From Calocera cornea HHB12733 (Eukaryota > Basidiomycota > Dacrymycetes > Dacrymycetales > Dacrymycetaceae): a stretch of DNA of 64,000 nucleotides. Below the pieces are notes generated by a model. It was not told where the DNA came from. It did no database searches and saw only the letters and a program-made list of their open reading frames with translations. The translations under genes were made by a program, and so were the position numbers. Below, piece after piece: positions 55,277 to 64,000 of this stretch; position 1 is the first letter of the stretch; every line of letters begins with the position of its first letter. The stretch spans positions 168,763 through 232,762 of the forward strand of contig KV423942.1 in the NCBI GenBank assembly GCA_001632435.1, given 5' to 3'.

Positions 55277-58075
55277 TTACCTCGCATCTATTGGTACTTC
55301 CACCTTATCCGTGTTACTACTGGCTTCACCGCCTCTCGTCACACTGACCACCTCGTCTACATCTGCTGCCGGTTGTATTCGAGCACCAAAGCCTTCGAAA
55401 TACCGCTCCAGAATACCAGACGCCCCTGCGTCCCCGTTGATATCCCGTAGCATCCACGAAAGGCAGTCCTGAAGCTTCTGACGATCGCTCGTGAGCACGT
55501 TGGACCGTGGAAGCTCGGCAATCTGGGGAATACCATGATCGGCCATTGTGCGTAGCCACGGTTTCCAGTCACAGTCATGTAGAAGACCGCATCGTTCTTT
55601 GGAAGCTTTGCTATGTAGAGCTTCCCACGTCACATGAAGCGCAAACAGGCAGAGATTGGCATATTTGCTTGGCGGAGAATAGGTGCTACTGCCGATCGAC
55701 TTGTGCACGAGAATTGTCATGAGTTCGGTTAGGGCTCCTTGCCTCGTCAGATCAGTGGCATACGAGCTTAAGCTTGTGTCAATTGCGGGAAGCTCCGCAT
55801 CTTGGAATTGGATGCTCTCATTTTCCTTCTGCTGAGCCGCTTGAAGTTGGCTTGATAGTGGCAGTTGCAACCACTGTAGCAGTAACCAGCACTCAAGATA
55901 TGTGGAAGGATACAGCGTGTTACTGGTCTTGATCCTTGATGTCAATTGAGGAACAATAAATTGGAGATCATCGTGGACAGCCGGTATATCGGTTGTTATC
56001 AGCGAATCGATGCAACCGAGCAATGAGGCGATCAAATACGCGATACCACCCTTGGAGAGAAGCCTCGGGTTTTGCGTCAAGCAGTACAACAGTCTACGTC
56101 GGATGCGACGTGGGCGATCGTTAATAACATAGCGATCAGGTGAGAAGAGAGCTGTTAAGCAGTTGACCAACGGCTCTTCCCATGACGTGGACTGCTGAGG
56201 ATATCGTTGTTTCCACTCTAGCTGAGAGTCGTCAGGGCAACACGACATTCGGGTTCCGTCCGCTTCCAGCCAATGACCCAACAGAGAACCGTATTTCTCC
56301 AGAAGTAACATCGTGACAGGTCCTTGTGTCAGAATCAAGGTCCAGTAGTCAAGAACCTCCGCAAGATGGTAGGAAGCAAGAGGTGTTGAATGGATCCACG
56401 TCAGGTCTCTCTCTAATGCGATATATGTTGTCTTCAGCCTCAAGGTTGCATTGCGAATCCGAGAGAGTACATTACGGGTGCCGCGGACACGGGCACCGCG
56501 AGCATCCAGAAGGTACCAAAGTGCGACCATGCCGAATTGTCGTTCACGGAGAAACAATCTCATGTTCAACTCGACAGGGACGTCGTCTTGACCGTGAGCC
56601 CAAACTGTGATTTTCCCTCCCAATGGCGGCCCGGACACCGATCGATACTCCATAGTCGTGAGTGCTGCAATAAGGGAAATGTTCTCCAAAGCTCTGTCGT
56701 CTGGTCGGAGTATGTCTCTCCCCATTGACACGACATGACCGTGTACCACGCGGGCCGCAGCACTAGTGATAGAGGCGGAAACTTCGGTACGAATGTGTGT
56801 TGGAAAGTTCCATCGGGAGATGAACTGCAAGGCGAGCTCTTGCACTATTTGGTTACTGGAATTCGCCATCCAGGCCACGGCTCGTGCTTGAAGTCGCATC
56901 TTGTTCTTGGAAATGAAGTCGGCCACGTGATTCGTCCGGCTTTGAGCGGGGGTGTACCGTCTCAGCCTTCCAAAATTTGGCTGGGAGAGGAGCCACATGG
57001 GGTTGGTGATGTACAGGATAGGGCGTACGATGCTCCATACGGGATACAGAACGCAAATATGCCAGAAGGCTCGGCCTACTACGCTGATCCGACGAGCAGC
57101 CGTGTCCAATACAGATCCCAGCGGCGATTTGTAGGGACAATCTGGATAGACAATTGATAACAGCGCCGAGCTTGTATATAATCCCAGCCCAACCGCAAGA
57201 AGAACAGACATCAGAATACACAGCAATAAGCTGACTGGCCAGGCAAACAGGACAAGTCCTAGCAAGAAGAGAAAGACGGCGACATGTATCGCAAGTGGCA
57301 AGAATCCGACGATTGCTGGCAGACTCCATCGCTTCATCCCATCATAACGCATTTGGCGCTGTTGGACCCGCTCCAAAGGAATCATGGTGATTCCTTCGTT
57401 GTATGCCGTGAGCCATTCCTTGATGAGCATAGCCAGAACCGCTGTCGAGAGGCTGACGAAGAGGCTGGTGAACCACAGGCAATTGACGGCGACCGCCCAC
57501 CACGGTGCATTGAATGTCCGAGGCTGATATGCAACGGAAGCATCCATCGGAGTACCAGAAGATAGAAGTACCAGCTGCTGTGAAATGGACACAAGTGCTT
57601 CAAATTCGCCCTCGGAGGAGTCTGGTTGAAGTGCGGTCCATGCGACGACGAGAAAGGCGGACAAAATCGCCGAGAACAGACCCGTCTGCAGGCCTATGAG
57701 TCTTGCAACCGAGAGACAGAAACCATGAGGACATACAAATAGCAGGAAGACATCAATCCCGTCATTCCACTTCTTAAGCAGTCTCTCATCATGTGAGTCT
57801 GCTTCCTTCACATACGTTCGCCAAATCTCGGCATGTTCGGATTTGTCGGGTTCAGGGTTAAGCCAGTTGATCTCGCTCTCGATGTCGGCTCCTTGAAAGC
57901 GCATATCTGTGTGACTGCCGCTAGCCCGATTCAGTGGATCCAACGGGACCTGTACATGGTCGCCTGCCGGAGTCTCCCCGCTTGACGCGGGATCGATGGA
58001 GCTCGCATTTACAAGCTTCTCCAACGTTTCGCAAGCTTTGCGGAGGTCGATGGCAAAGGTAGCCAGATCTGTCAT
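55277..58075 (-). CDS. DUF6535 membrane protein, copy E (long form)
   Basis: Two exons (57737-58075, 55277-57685) give 915 aa, about 130-175 longer than A-C because of an extended C-terminus. The core has DKSEHAEIWRTYVKEADSHD, KKWNDGIDVFLLF|TGLFSAILSA and VNCLWFTSLFVSLSTAVLAM, then PDCPYKSPLGSVLD. The later region keeps QARAVAWMANSSNQIVQELA; the CC motif is present in altered form (MSCCPDDSQLEWKQRY). The 51-nt intron is a multiple of three and has no stop, so unspliced RNA would still be open, inserting 17 residues in transmembrane segment 1. A MITE-like element begins 135 bp upstream of the start codon. Confidence 0.87.
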   Translation of the reverse strand: MTDLATFAIDLRKACETLEKLVNASSIDPASSGETPAGDHVQVPLDPLNRASGSHTDMRFQGADIESEINWLNPEPDKSEHAEIWRTYVKEADSHDERLLKKWNDGIDVFLLFVCPHGFCLSVARLIGLQTGLFSAILSAFLVVAWTALQPDSSEGEFEALVSISQQLVLLSSGTPMDASVAYQPRTFNAPWWAVAVNCLWFTSLFVSLSTAVLAMLIKEWLTAYNEGITMIPLERVQQRQMRYDGMKRWSLPAIVGFLPLAIHVAVFLFLLGLVLFAWPVSLLLCILMSVLLAVGLGLYTSSALLSIVYPDCPYKSPLGSVLDTAARRISVVGRAFWHICVLYPVWSIVRPILYITNPMWLLSQPNFGRLRRYTPAQSRTNHVADFISKNKMRLQARAVAWMANSSNQIVQELALQFISRWNFPTHIRTEVSASITSAAARVVHGHVVSMGRDILRPDDRALENISLIAALTTMEYRSVSGPPLGGKITVWAHGQDDVPVELNMRLFLRERQFGMVALWYLLDARGARVRGTRNVLSRIRNATLRLKTTYIALERDLTWIHSTPLASYHLAEVLDYWTLILTQGPVTMLLLEKYGSLLGHWLEADGTRMSCCPDDSQLEWKQRYPQQSTSWEEPLVNCLTALFSPDRYVINDRPRRIRRRLLYCLTQNPRLLSKGGIAYLIASLLGCIDSLITTDIPAVHDDLQFIVPQLTSRIKTSNTLYPSTYLECWLLLQWLQLPLSSQLQAAQQKENESIQFQDAELPAIDTSLSSYATDLTRQGALTELMTILVHKSIGSSTYSPPSKYANLCLFALHVTWEALHSKASKERCGLLHDCDWKPWLRTMADHGIPQIAELPRSNVLTSDRQKLQDCLSWMLRDINGDAGASGILERYFEGFGARIQPAADVDEVVSVTRGGEASSNTDKVEVPIDAR

Positions 58076-58209
58076 TGCGATAAGCAGTCGCAACCGTAAG
58101 ATAGACGAGCAGGCAGTTGAGAAATTGGGAAATATGCAGATCCAGCAGGGCGTAAGTGTACCAGAGGAGACATGCCGGCGGCCGCGCCCACGCGCCGAAC
58201 ACGCACTGG

Positions 58210-58767
58210 TATGGCAGCGCAAATGCGACAAAACCTAGGTCACGGAGGCAATACCGTCGGATACTGTCACATACTGACTGGAACTGCCGGTACCTGTCAG
58301 CAATTGTCAGTACCTGTCAGTACATGTCGGTACCTGTAGGTATTGGTCGGTATTTGACAAATAGCCTGCAGTGATGTGTAGGTTATAATTCAGAGCTGTT
58401 TCTGGGACCCCGTTACACCCCTGCCTGCAGGGCGTCTGGTTTAATCCCAATGAAATATAGCAAAAAATTTATATTCTATAGGGGAGAGCGAAAGTATGGC
58501 TGTCGTTGCCCCCCCGGGAAATGAGCACAAACCCATGGGGTCCGCATTGTCGGTCTGGGTTAGTACCAGTAGGTATGCTTCCGACTCTCTCACGGTCAAT
58601 CGGTCTGGATGAGTATTGGGCGGTATAGAGCCTGGTACCGTCAGTTACCTACAGGTACTGACAGTCCTGCGTAAAAATGTATTGATACCAGCCTGTACTG
58701 TCCGGTACTGTCAGTACGTGCAGGTATACCTCCGTGGCTGGGGTTTTGTCGCATTTGCGCTGCCATA
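58210..58767. mobile_element. MITE-like non-autonomous DNA transposon, 558 bp
   Basis: The left end reads TATGGCAGCGCAAATGCG and the right end is its exact reverse complement. The first 26 bp match perfectly, and partial matching continues to about 47 bp (CACGGAGG...ATACC on both sides). The element is flanked by the 6-bp direct repeat CACTGG (58204-58209 and 58768-58773), a likely target-site duplication. The interior has subterminal repeats of the GTACCTGTCAG type in both orientations and no coding capacity. The superfamily is not assigned. Confidence 0.85.
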
Positions 58768-58785
58768 CACTGGGACCCTATAAGG

Positions 58786-59090
58786 TATCGCAGTGCTTAT
58801 CGGACAAAACCCTTGCTTCCGTCCGCCGGCGGAGGTATTCTCACCCATACTTACAGGTCCTGTCAGTACCCGTCAGTACCTGTCAGTACCTGTCAGTACC
58901 CGTCAGTACGCGTCAGTACCCGTCGGTACCGTCCGGTATTGGGCAGTACCCGCCGGTATTGTTCCCGTACCGTCCCAGACGGCACCATACTGTTGGTATG
59001 CCTCCGACACGAGTCCATACCCACCCATACTGCCCAATACTGACAGGTACCGGCCCGTACCGACCGTACGGACCCCACAACATACCCAAT
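58786..59090. repeat. GTACCTGTCA-type 10-bp repeats with a related element end
   Basis: About eight 10-bp units (CAGTACCYGT) run from 58863 to about 58935, with looser units to 59085. At 58786-58840 the order TATCGCAGTGCTTATCGG, ACAAAACCC, CGGAGGTATTC parallels the MITE terminus, so this may be the left end of a second, diverged element. A possible partner end near 59198-59226 is weak. Confidence 0.55.
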
Positions 59091-59441
59091 ATCCGTATCC
59101 ATGCCACTTCCTCCGGCTCCCCTCCTCCCTTGCTCCCCCTGCCGTACCTTTCCACATCCGCTCTTCCCTTTTTTTAAACGCTAAATTTCACTGCTTTTGG
59201 GGGTCTTACGCGCATCGCAGCCGCCATACAACGTGTCGACTGAGTCGTCTTTATCGCTGTACTCTCATTGGGCTGCCTTTTGCCATACCCTTTCCCCACC
59301 TTCCCCATCGAAACGCTCCAGTTCACAGCTTTTCTCCCCCTCCCCAGTCTCCTCTATTCTTCCCGTCCCCCCCTTTTCACCTCAATTCTACGTTCTCCGA
59401 CCCAGTTCCTCCTCGCGCATAACACATTTTCCTTCTCTCTT

Positions 59442-59866
59442 ATGGCCCCTCGCTGTGGCCTCTGCAACTCAACCACCAACCTCCGTCGCTGTACACGGTG
59501 TCACTCGGCATATTACTGCAACGTCCAGCATCAATCTGCCGTTCGTCTGGTACCCCCTGGCACTTTCTTCATCTCATAAGCTGCCCGTAGATGTGGATCT
59601 TCCATCGACTACACTGTACACTCCCACCCCGCATCGCCGCTAAACCTACCTCCCTGTCTCGTTATCCCCTCCTATCCCGTTCACTCTCTCACTCTCTCTT
59701 CAGGTCCGCTCTCATGCTTGCTGGCGCCGTCTACACCCAATTTGGCTCTCTTACTTTTCCTTTTCATCCTCTGTTACGCTTGGCCGCTGTCCAGGCTCAA
59801 TTGGCTGCCAACACCCTCACACGTCAACGGCATGTTGTTCTCGCCTACCCGTACAGCGCCGTCTGA
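59442..59866 (+). pseudogene. MYND-type zinc-finger gene, apparently decayed
   Basis: ATG 59442 opens MAPRCGLCNSTTNLRRCTRC followed by HSAYYCNVQHQ. These are the first six zinc-binding Cys positions of a MYND finger (C-x2-C, C-x2-C, YC-x3-H/C spacing). The expected DWxxHxxxC end is not in frame: the ORF stops at 59579, and SHKLPVDVDLPSTTLYTP continues in another frame. Further stretches (LLSRSLSHSLFRSALMLAGA, LLDIAPALRDGLL) lie in different frames. An unspliced intron cannot be excluded, but no convincing splice pair was found. Confidence 0.45.
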
Positions 59867-61562
59867 CGCCGTACTTAGGGCTACAGACCTTACTCGGGAA
59901 ATCCGGCTCGAATTGGGAGAGTCCGACCCTACCGGTCATTCCGAATTAACGTCCGTACACCTATCTTTACCAGTATCCACGGGCTGAACCTCATCCAGGC
60001 TGTTGGAGGCTACCACCGAACATTTCTCCCTCTTGCTCGACATCGCTCCCGCTCTTCGAGACGGACTTCTCCGTGACCATCACCAGTCTATGCACCATCT
60101 TTCCCAAGAGGTGCGCACATGGCGCCATTTCAACCTCCGGATTCTTAAACACCCCACCTCTTTAGCTCGCTATCGGCCGCGCCTGGGTCCTCGACCGTGA
60201 CGATACCCTTATTCGGCATTACTTACCCACCGTCCTCCACCTTTACCACATACCCTCCCTCCAGTATTCTCCACCCGTACCCGTTCTTCTCTATCATGTC
60301 GATTTTCTGAATCACTCGTCCAGTCCCTTCAGTGTCCCCGCCTTCTTATTTCCCGGTGGTCAGCGGCGTCCCTCGCTCCCAGCGGATGGTCGGTTCTGTG
60401 CACCCGCGCTACTTCAGGTTACTTCATTCCTACCCGACCCCCTTATCAACATTACTCATTTCGCCCTTTCTGTTTAGCTTTATGTCCAGATCTACGGTGA
60501 CAACCCCTTGCACAAATCCGCCTCCTCGCCCATCCTCTCTCGACTTGCCACCCCTTCCTCGGAATATTTTGTACCCTCTCTCTGTTACCTGGTTACCAGG
60601 GTTCGTACCCCGTGCTGCTTGGATAAGTACGTACTTTGGTTCACCTTCATTAGGTCCGTTACGCTCTCGCCCATCCTCCCGATGTCGTCGATTCAACAGT
60701 GTTCCCCAATGCGACCTCTGCACCCGAAACCCCCATTGCCCCTTCCGGCAGTCTTCCCACTCCCAGCGCTCCTCAACCATACCAAGGCCCCATGCTGTTA
60801 TTTGACTATGAAGACTTCTACTATTCACTCATCAGTTGGTTCCTGGACAACTGGAACGATCACGCTGGTCGAGGTATCCAACAATATTGGGACCAAAATT
60901 TTCCCGTACGCACCTAGATCCATACCGTACTGTACCTTGTCCGTCTGGTACTGGTACATACACAATTTCACATGCTCTTAGCCCCTCCGTTTGAAGATCA
61001 TTAGCAGACTAGAAGGAGTCTGTCTCCTCTGCGTACCTCATCTGGCCAGCCCTGTATTGAAAAGGGCCATAGTACGGAGGAAAACCACGTATCGAACAGG
61101 TCCTCATTTGGCTCCAAAGTAAATGGCTTGCCCTGAGCGACATCTACAGCTCTCTCCTTCGCTTCCTCCAATATCCGCCCGACGACCCAATTGTTGCCAT
61201 CAGATTGCTGCGGGGACTTTCAGCACTTGATGGACCACAAACCAGACGCTGTCTTACATCTTGTGCTTCTCCCTCCCTCACTCCATTCTCGCGGTTCCTG
61301 CCTTCTCTTCCTGCCTCGTCAGCCTGAGGCGCCTGTCATAGCGAACTCATACAATTTCACATTACACTGCAGTACAGGCCAGTCTCCAGCTGCTCTGCAT
61401 CCCTTCCTCCATCATATTCGCCTAGAGCCATGTAAAGAAGTAAGATCATATCACTGCATACCCTCGCCCGCGGTATCGGCCCCATCGCGACCCAGTTCTT
61501 CTTCCCCACTCGACATTCAATGCTTCCCATACCCCCCATATCGCTACATCCCACCGTCTCGC
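59867..61562. other. Unassigned, possibly decayed coding sequence
   Basis: 1.7 kb of C/T-rich plus-strand sequence with short open frames in all phases, for example DYEDFYYSLISWFLDNWND near 60.8 kb. It may be the remainder of the MYND-type gene or of a repeat family. No intact gene is seen. Confidence 0.4.
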
Positions 61563-63770
61563 TCAAGCTCGACGGTTCTTGATGTTTCGGCCTCGACTCG
61601 ACAGAAAAGGGACGATCTTCTTGGCGCGGGCATGTAAGTCTTTCTCGTTGATCGTCGCCGCCGTCCTCTCGCCCACAGTGGTACCCGAGCCTTTCGATAA
61701 AGGCCACGGACGGGCTGGATCAACGAAATACTTCAAAATTTCGGGCAAGTCTGGGTCAGTCTCGCATCCGATGTCCTCCGTCTCAGTCACAATGTCGTCA
61801 AACAGCTTCACCAGCGTTCGCTTGTTCTTGAATGTGTTATACGGATACCCCATCCAATCCAGTACTTGGTTGGCGATCACCGGAACGCCATTGATCGTGA
61901 TGGTACCATCTGCGTGGGCCGCGTCGTCTATGACATGCAGATGATGCAGCACGGCTTTCACCGCATGCCAGCGGCGGAACTTCGCGATTGCCGGAGACCG
62001 ATCATGAGTTGCCCTTTGCGCCAGTGGTACCAGCTCGCTTGACCCAGGCATGTCCCGAAGACGGTCGAGGAGGAGTGCTTCCAATGCCACGCTCATATTT
62101 GGCCCTCCCAGCACTGGACTTGTAGTCGCATTACTAGCTGGTAATGCGGATCCCGTACCCGTGTGTAATACCATGGCGGTCGTGGAGCCACTCTCCATTC
62201 GACGGGGACCGGTTATAAGGCGATAATACGATCGTCCATTGGTGTTGTCTCTCGATGCGTCGACGGACGGACTTCGAGATGGCCCGCTCTGTAACGCCGA
62301 TGAGTTGCCTTGGAAATCGGGTGCCGTGTTCGCCGCTGGTGCGTACACCATCTCTTCGTGAGGCGCCTCCATCGTCCCAAATTGCCTCGGAGAAGTACCG
62401 GTCAGCGGTGAGCGTCGATCCGGCGGACATCGGTCCAGCGTTTCCACGCCTGATCCACTCAACGAGAATGACAACAGCCGAGCATCTTCCTCCAACGATC
62501 CAGATGCCGATGTACCTTGGTCGAGCAATCCCGGGGTGCCCGTCGACTCTTGTCCCACTGGCACTGGATCGCCACACGGTAATGGTGATTCCTTCATTAT
62601 CCACCGTCAGTATTCCTTGCCATCATATTCATACGCCCGGGCGGAGCTCCGATGGAACTGGACGACGCACCTTCAGGAGTTCAAAGCACAACACGAACAG
62701 GTACTCGTCCATACGGAGTAAGCGCAGGTGGTCGAGCACGAAACGACGCGTAATCGCAGATCCCACAAGCACCGAGCTGATGCCTCTGGCAGTCACCAGC
62801 TCGCGATTGATCGCATCGCGCGCGCTCGCTAACCACCACCCACCATGCACACGATTGTCGACGGCGTGGATGGCCGCCGGAACTCGTGAGAGCCAAAGTT
62901 CATGACAAACTTCATACGTCGCCCACCCACGCCGCGGCGTGACGTTGGCCATGACGATATCCATGAGTACATCAACTCTCGTACGCATCACATCCTCGTC
63001 GATGCGATATACCCCTTCCTCCAGGCGGGCGTGCCGGATCAGATATTTCTCTGGTGCCCCAACACCAAAACTTGTCATGAGCACGAGGATGCTACATCGT
63101 CCAGGGTGATCGGCAGGTGCAGCGTCAACGGCCTCCAGAATGACCAGTTCGGTGGCCGGCATCGATGGGTTGGCGGTGCTCTGAGATCCCAAGGGTGACT
63201 GTGTCACATCGTTCTCCTCCCCTGACCAAGGCGCGACCGGCGGGGCGGAACCCCCCCATCCTCCATTCGCCACGACTTCCCCCCCGTCATCCGGTAAAGA
63301 GCCCTGCGACCCCAACGCTTGCTCTATCAAGGAGTGTAGCGCACCGTCCGTGACCACAGATGGCTCGGCAGGCTCCTCCTATCGGCCACTGAGAACTCCT
63401 CTTTTCTGCGCGTCGAGTATCCACTCACCCGTTCAAGTGTTTCGTGATCGTTTAGGGCCACCGTCACGAGCCCTCCATCAACCTCGGTAGTGACCCTGTC
63501 GCTGGGTGGTTCGGGTGAACTCTGTGTGGAGAGGTCGGGGAAGCTTGATTGGGGTGGCGAGGCCGATTGGAGGGGGTCCGGCCTGCGTCCGGACGCTGCT
63601 TCAACCGTCCGGACGACTTCTGCATCCAACAGATCCCCCGACGCTCCCGATTGTTCGACACCTGAAGCTCCGTTGCCGTCCATAGGCAGGTCAACTTGCG
63701 TAGATGGCTGCATCCATGTTAGTGTTCTAGCTTGGACGGCATAGGGCAGAACTGTGGCCATCCCCACCAT
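61563..63770 (-). CDS. Unrecognised three-exon gene
   Basis: Exons 63429-63770, 62671-63378 and 61563-62591 give 692 aa, joined in frame by introns of 50 nt (GTGAGT...GATAG) and 79 nt (GTGCGT...TGAAG). I do not recognise the family. The N-terminal 240 residues are low-complexity, rich in Ser, Pro and acidic residues. Then comes a globular part (RIDEDVMRTRVDVLMDIVMA, YEVCHELWLSRVPAAIHAVD, RMDEYLFVLCFELLKV). After a Ser/Gly/Pro linker there is a second globular part (AIAKFRRWHAVKAVLHHLHV, VIANQVLDWMGYPYNTFKNK) and a basic end (FLSSRGRNIKNRRA). No membrane segment or signal peptide is apparent. Start methionines 19 and 29 residues further in are also possible. Confidence 0.55.
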
Positions 63771-64000
63771 GGGCCCTGCTCACCTCTTGTTGTGTCCTTG
63801 CACGCTTTCTGGGCCTTCCACTCGATACATTACGTTGGGCCAGCGTACGGGGCCTCATCTCACGAGACATGAGACTGAGAGCGCAGCTCAAGTTATGGTG
63901 CTGAAGTTATCCTGATCGACCGTGAAAGCTTTGAGAGGAGAGATGCTGGCAGCGGCCGCGAGGTGAATGGAAGCACAGTGGCGCGCTCCTACGGGTCCCT
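63771..64000. other. Intergenic to window end
   Basis: Nothing recognised. Confidence 0.4.

Noticed and set aside
58210..58767. Assignment of the MITE to the KDZ (Kyakuja-Dileera-Zisupton) or hAT superfamily
   Set aside because: Subterminal repeats are suggestive, but both groups normally give 8-bp target duplications and only 6 bp are repeated here; no transposase is present to decide.

Overview
The window reads as nuclear DNA of a filamentous basidiomycete, most likely an Agaricomycete. Genes are dense and GC-rich and are broken by many 45-60 nt GT-AG introns. The proteins include fungal-only families (Clr2, recyclin-type F-box/Sec10, NHA1-type antiporter, calpain with a ZZ finger), and a DUF6535 family typical of Agaricomycetes occurs five times. 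The species cannot be told from the sequence. Exon joins given here come from reading splice sites by eye. Every multi-exon model proposed as intact was checked to sum to a multiple of three.

Region 1-31.4 kb is mostly conserved single-copy genes. It holds a 5'-truncated CYP53-like P450 (+), recyclin-like F-box protein (-), ribokinase (+), calpain/ZZ protease (-), ETF-ubiquinone oxidoreductase (-), a tiny predicted gene with a 25-codon ORF (-), two tandem GFA/CENP-V-type enzymes (+), Clr2 (+), ribosomal stalk protein P1 (-), a Gfo/Idh/MocA oxidoreductase (-), an NHA1-type Na+/H+ antiporter (+) and SPT5 (+). Two arrays of one degenerate 18-19 bp repeat lie at 1.65-2.33 kb and 16.15-16.59 kb. 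A calpain fragment abuts the first array.

Region 31.7-58.1 kb is accessory-like. Four intact DUF6535 membrane-protein genes (minus strand at 33-35, 37-40, 41-43 and 55-58 kb) and one broken copy (plus strand at 49.4-50.7 kb) surround ordinary genes: a promethin-like protein, a DUF5745-like protein, a NIT2-type amidase, a gamma-butyrobetaine-dioxygenase-like enzyme and a PQ-loop protein. A badly decayed full-length copy of the NIT2 gene lies at 35.8-37.0 kb, just upstream of an intact DUF6535 gene. The intact NIT2 gene lies just upstream of the broken DUF6535 copy. This looks like an inverted duplication in which each copy kept a different gene.

Region 58.1-64 kb is repeat-rich. A 558-bp MITE-like element with near-perfect terminal inverted repeats and a 6-bp target duplication sits 129 bp upstream of the last DUF6535 gene. 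It is followed by related GTACCTGTCA-type repeats, a decayed MYND-finger ORF and an unrecognised three-exon gene.
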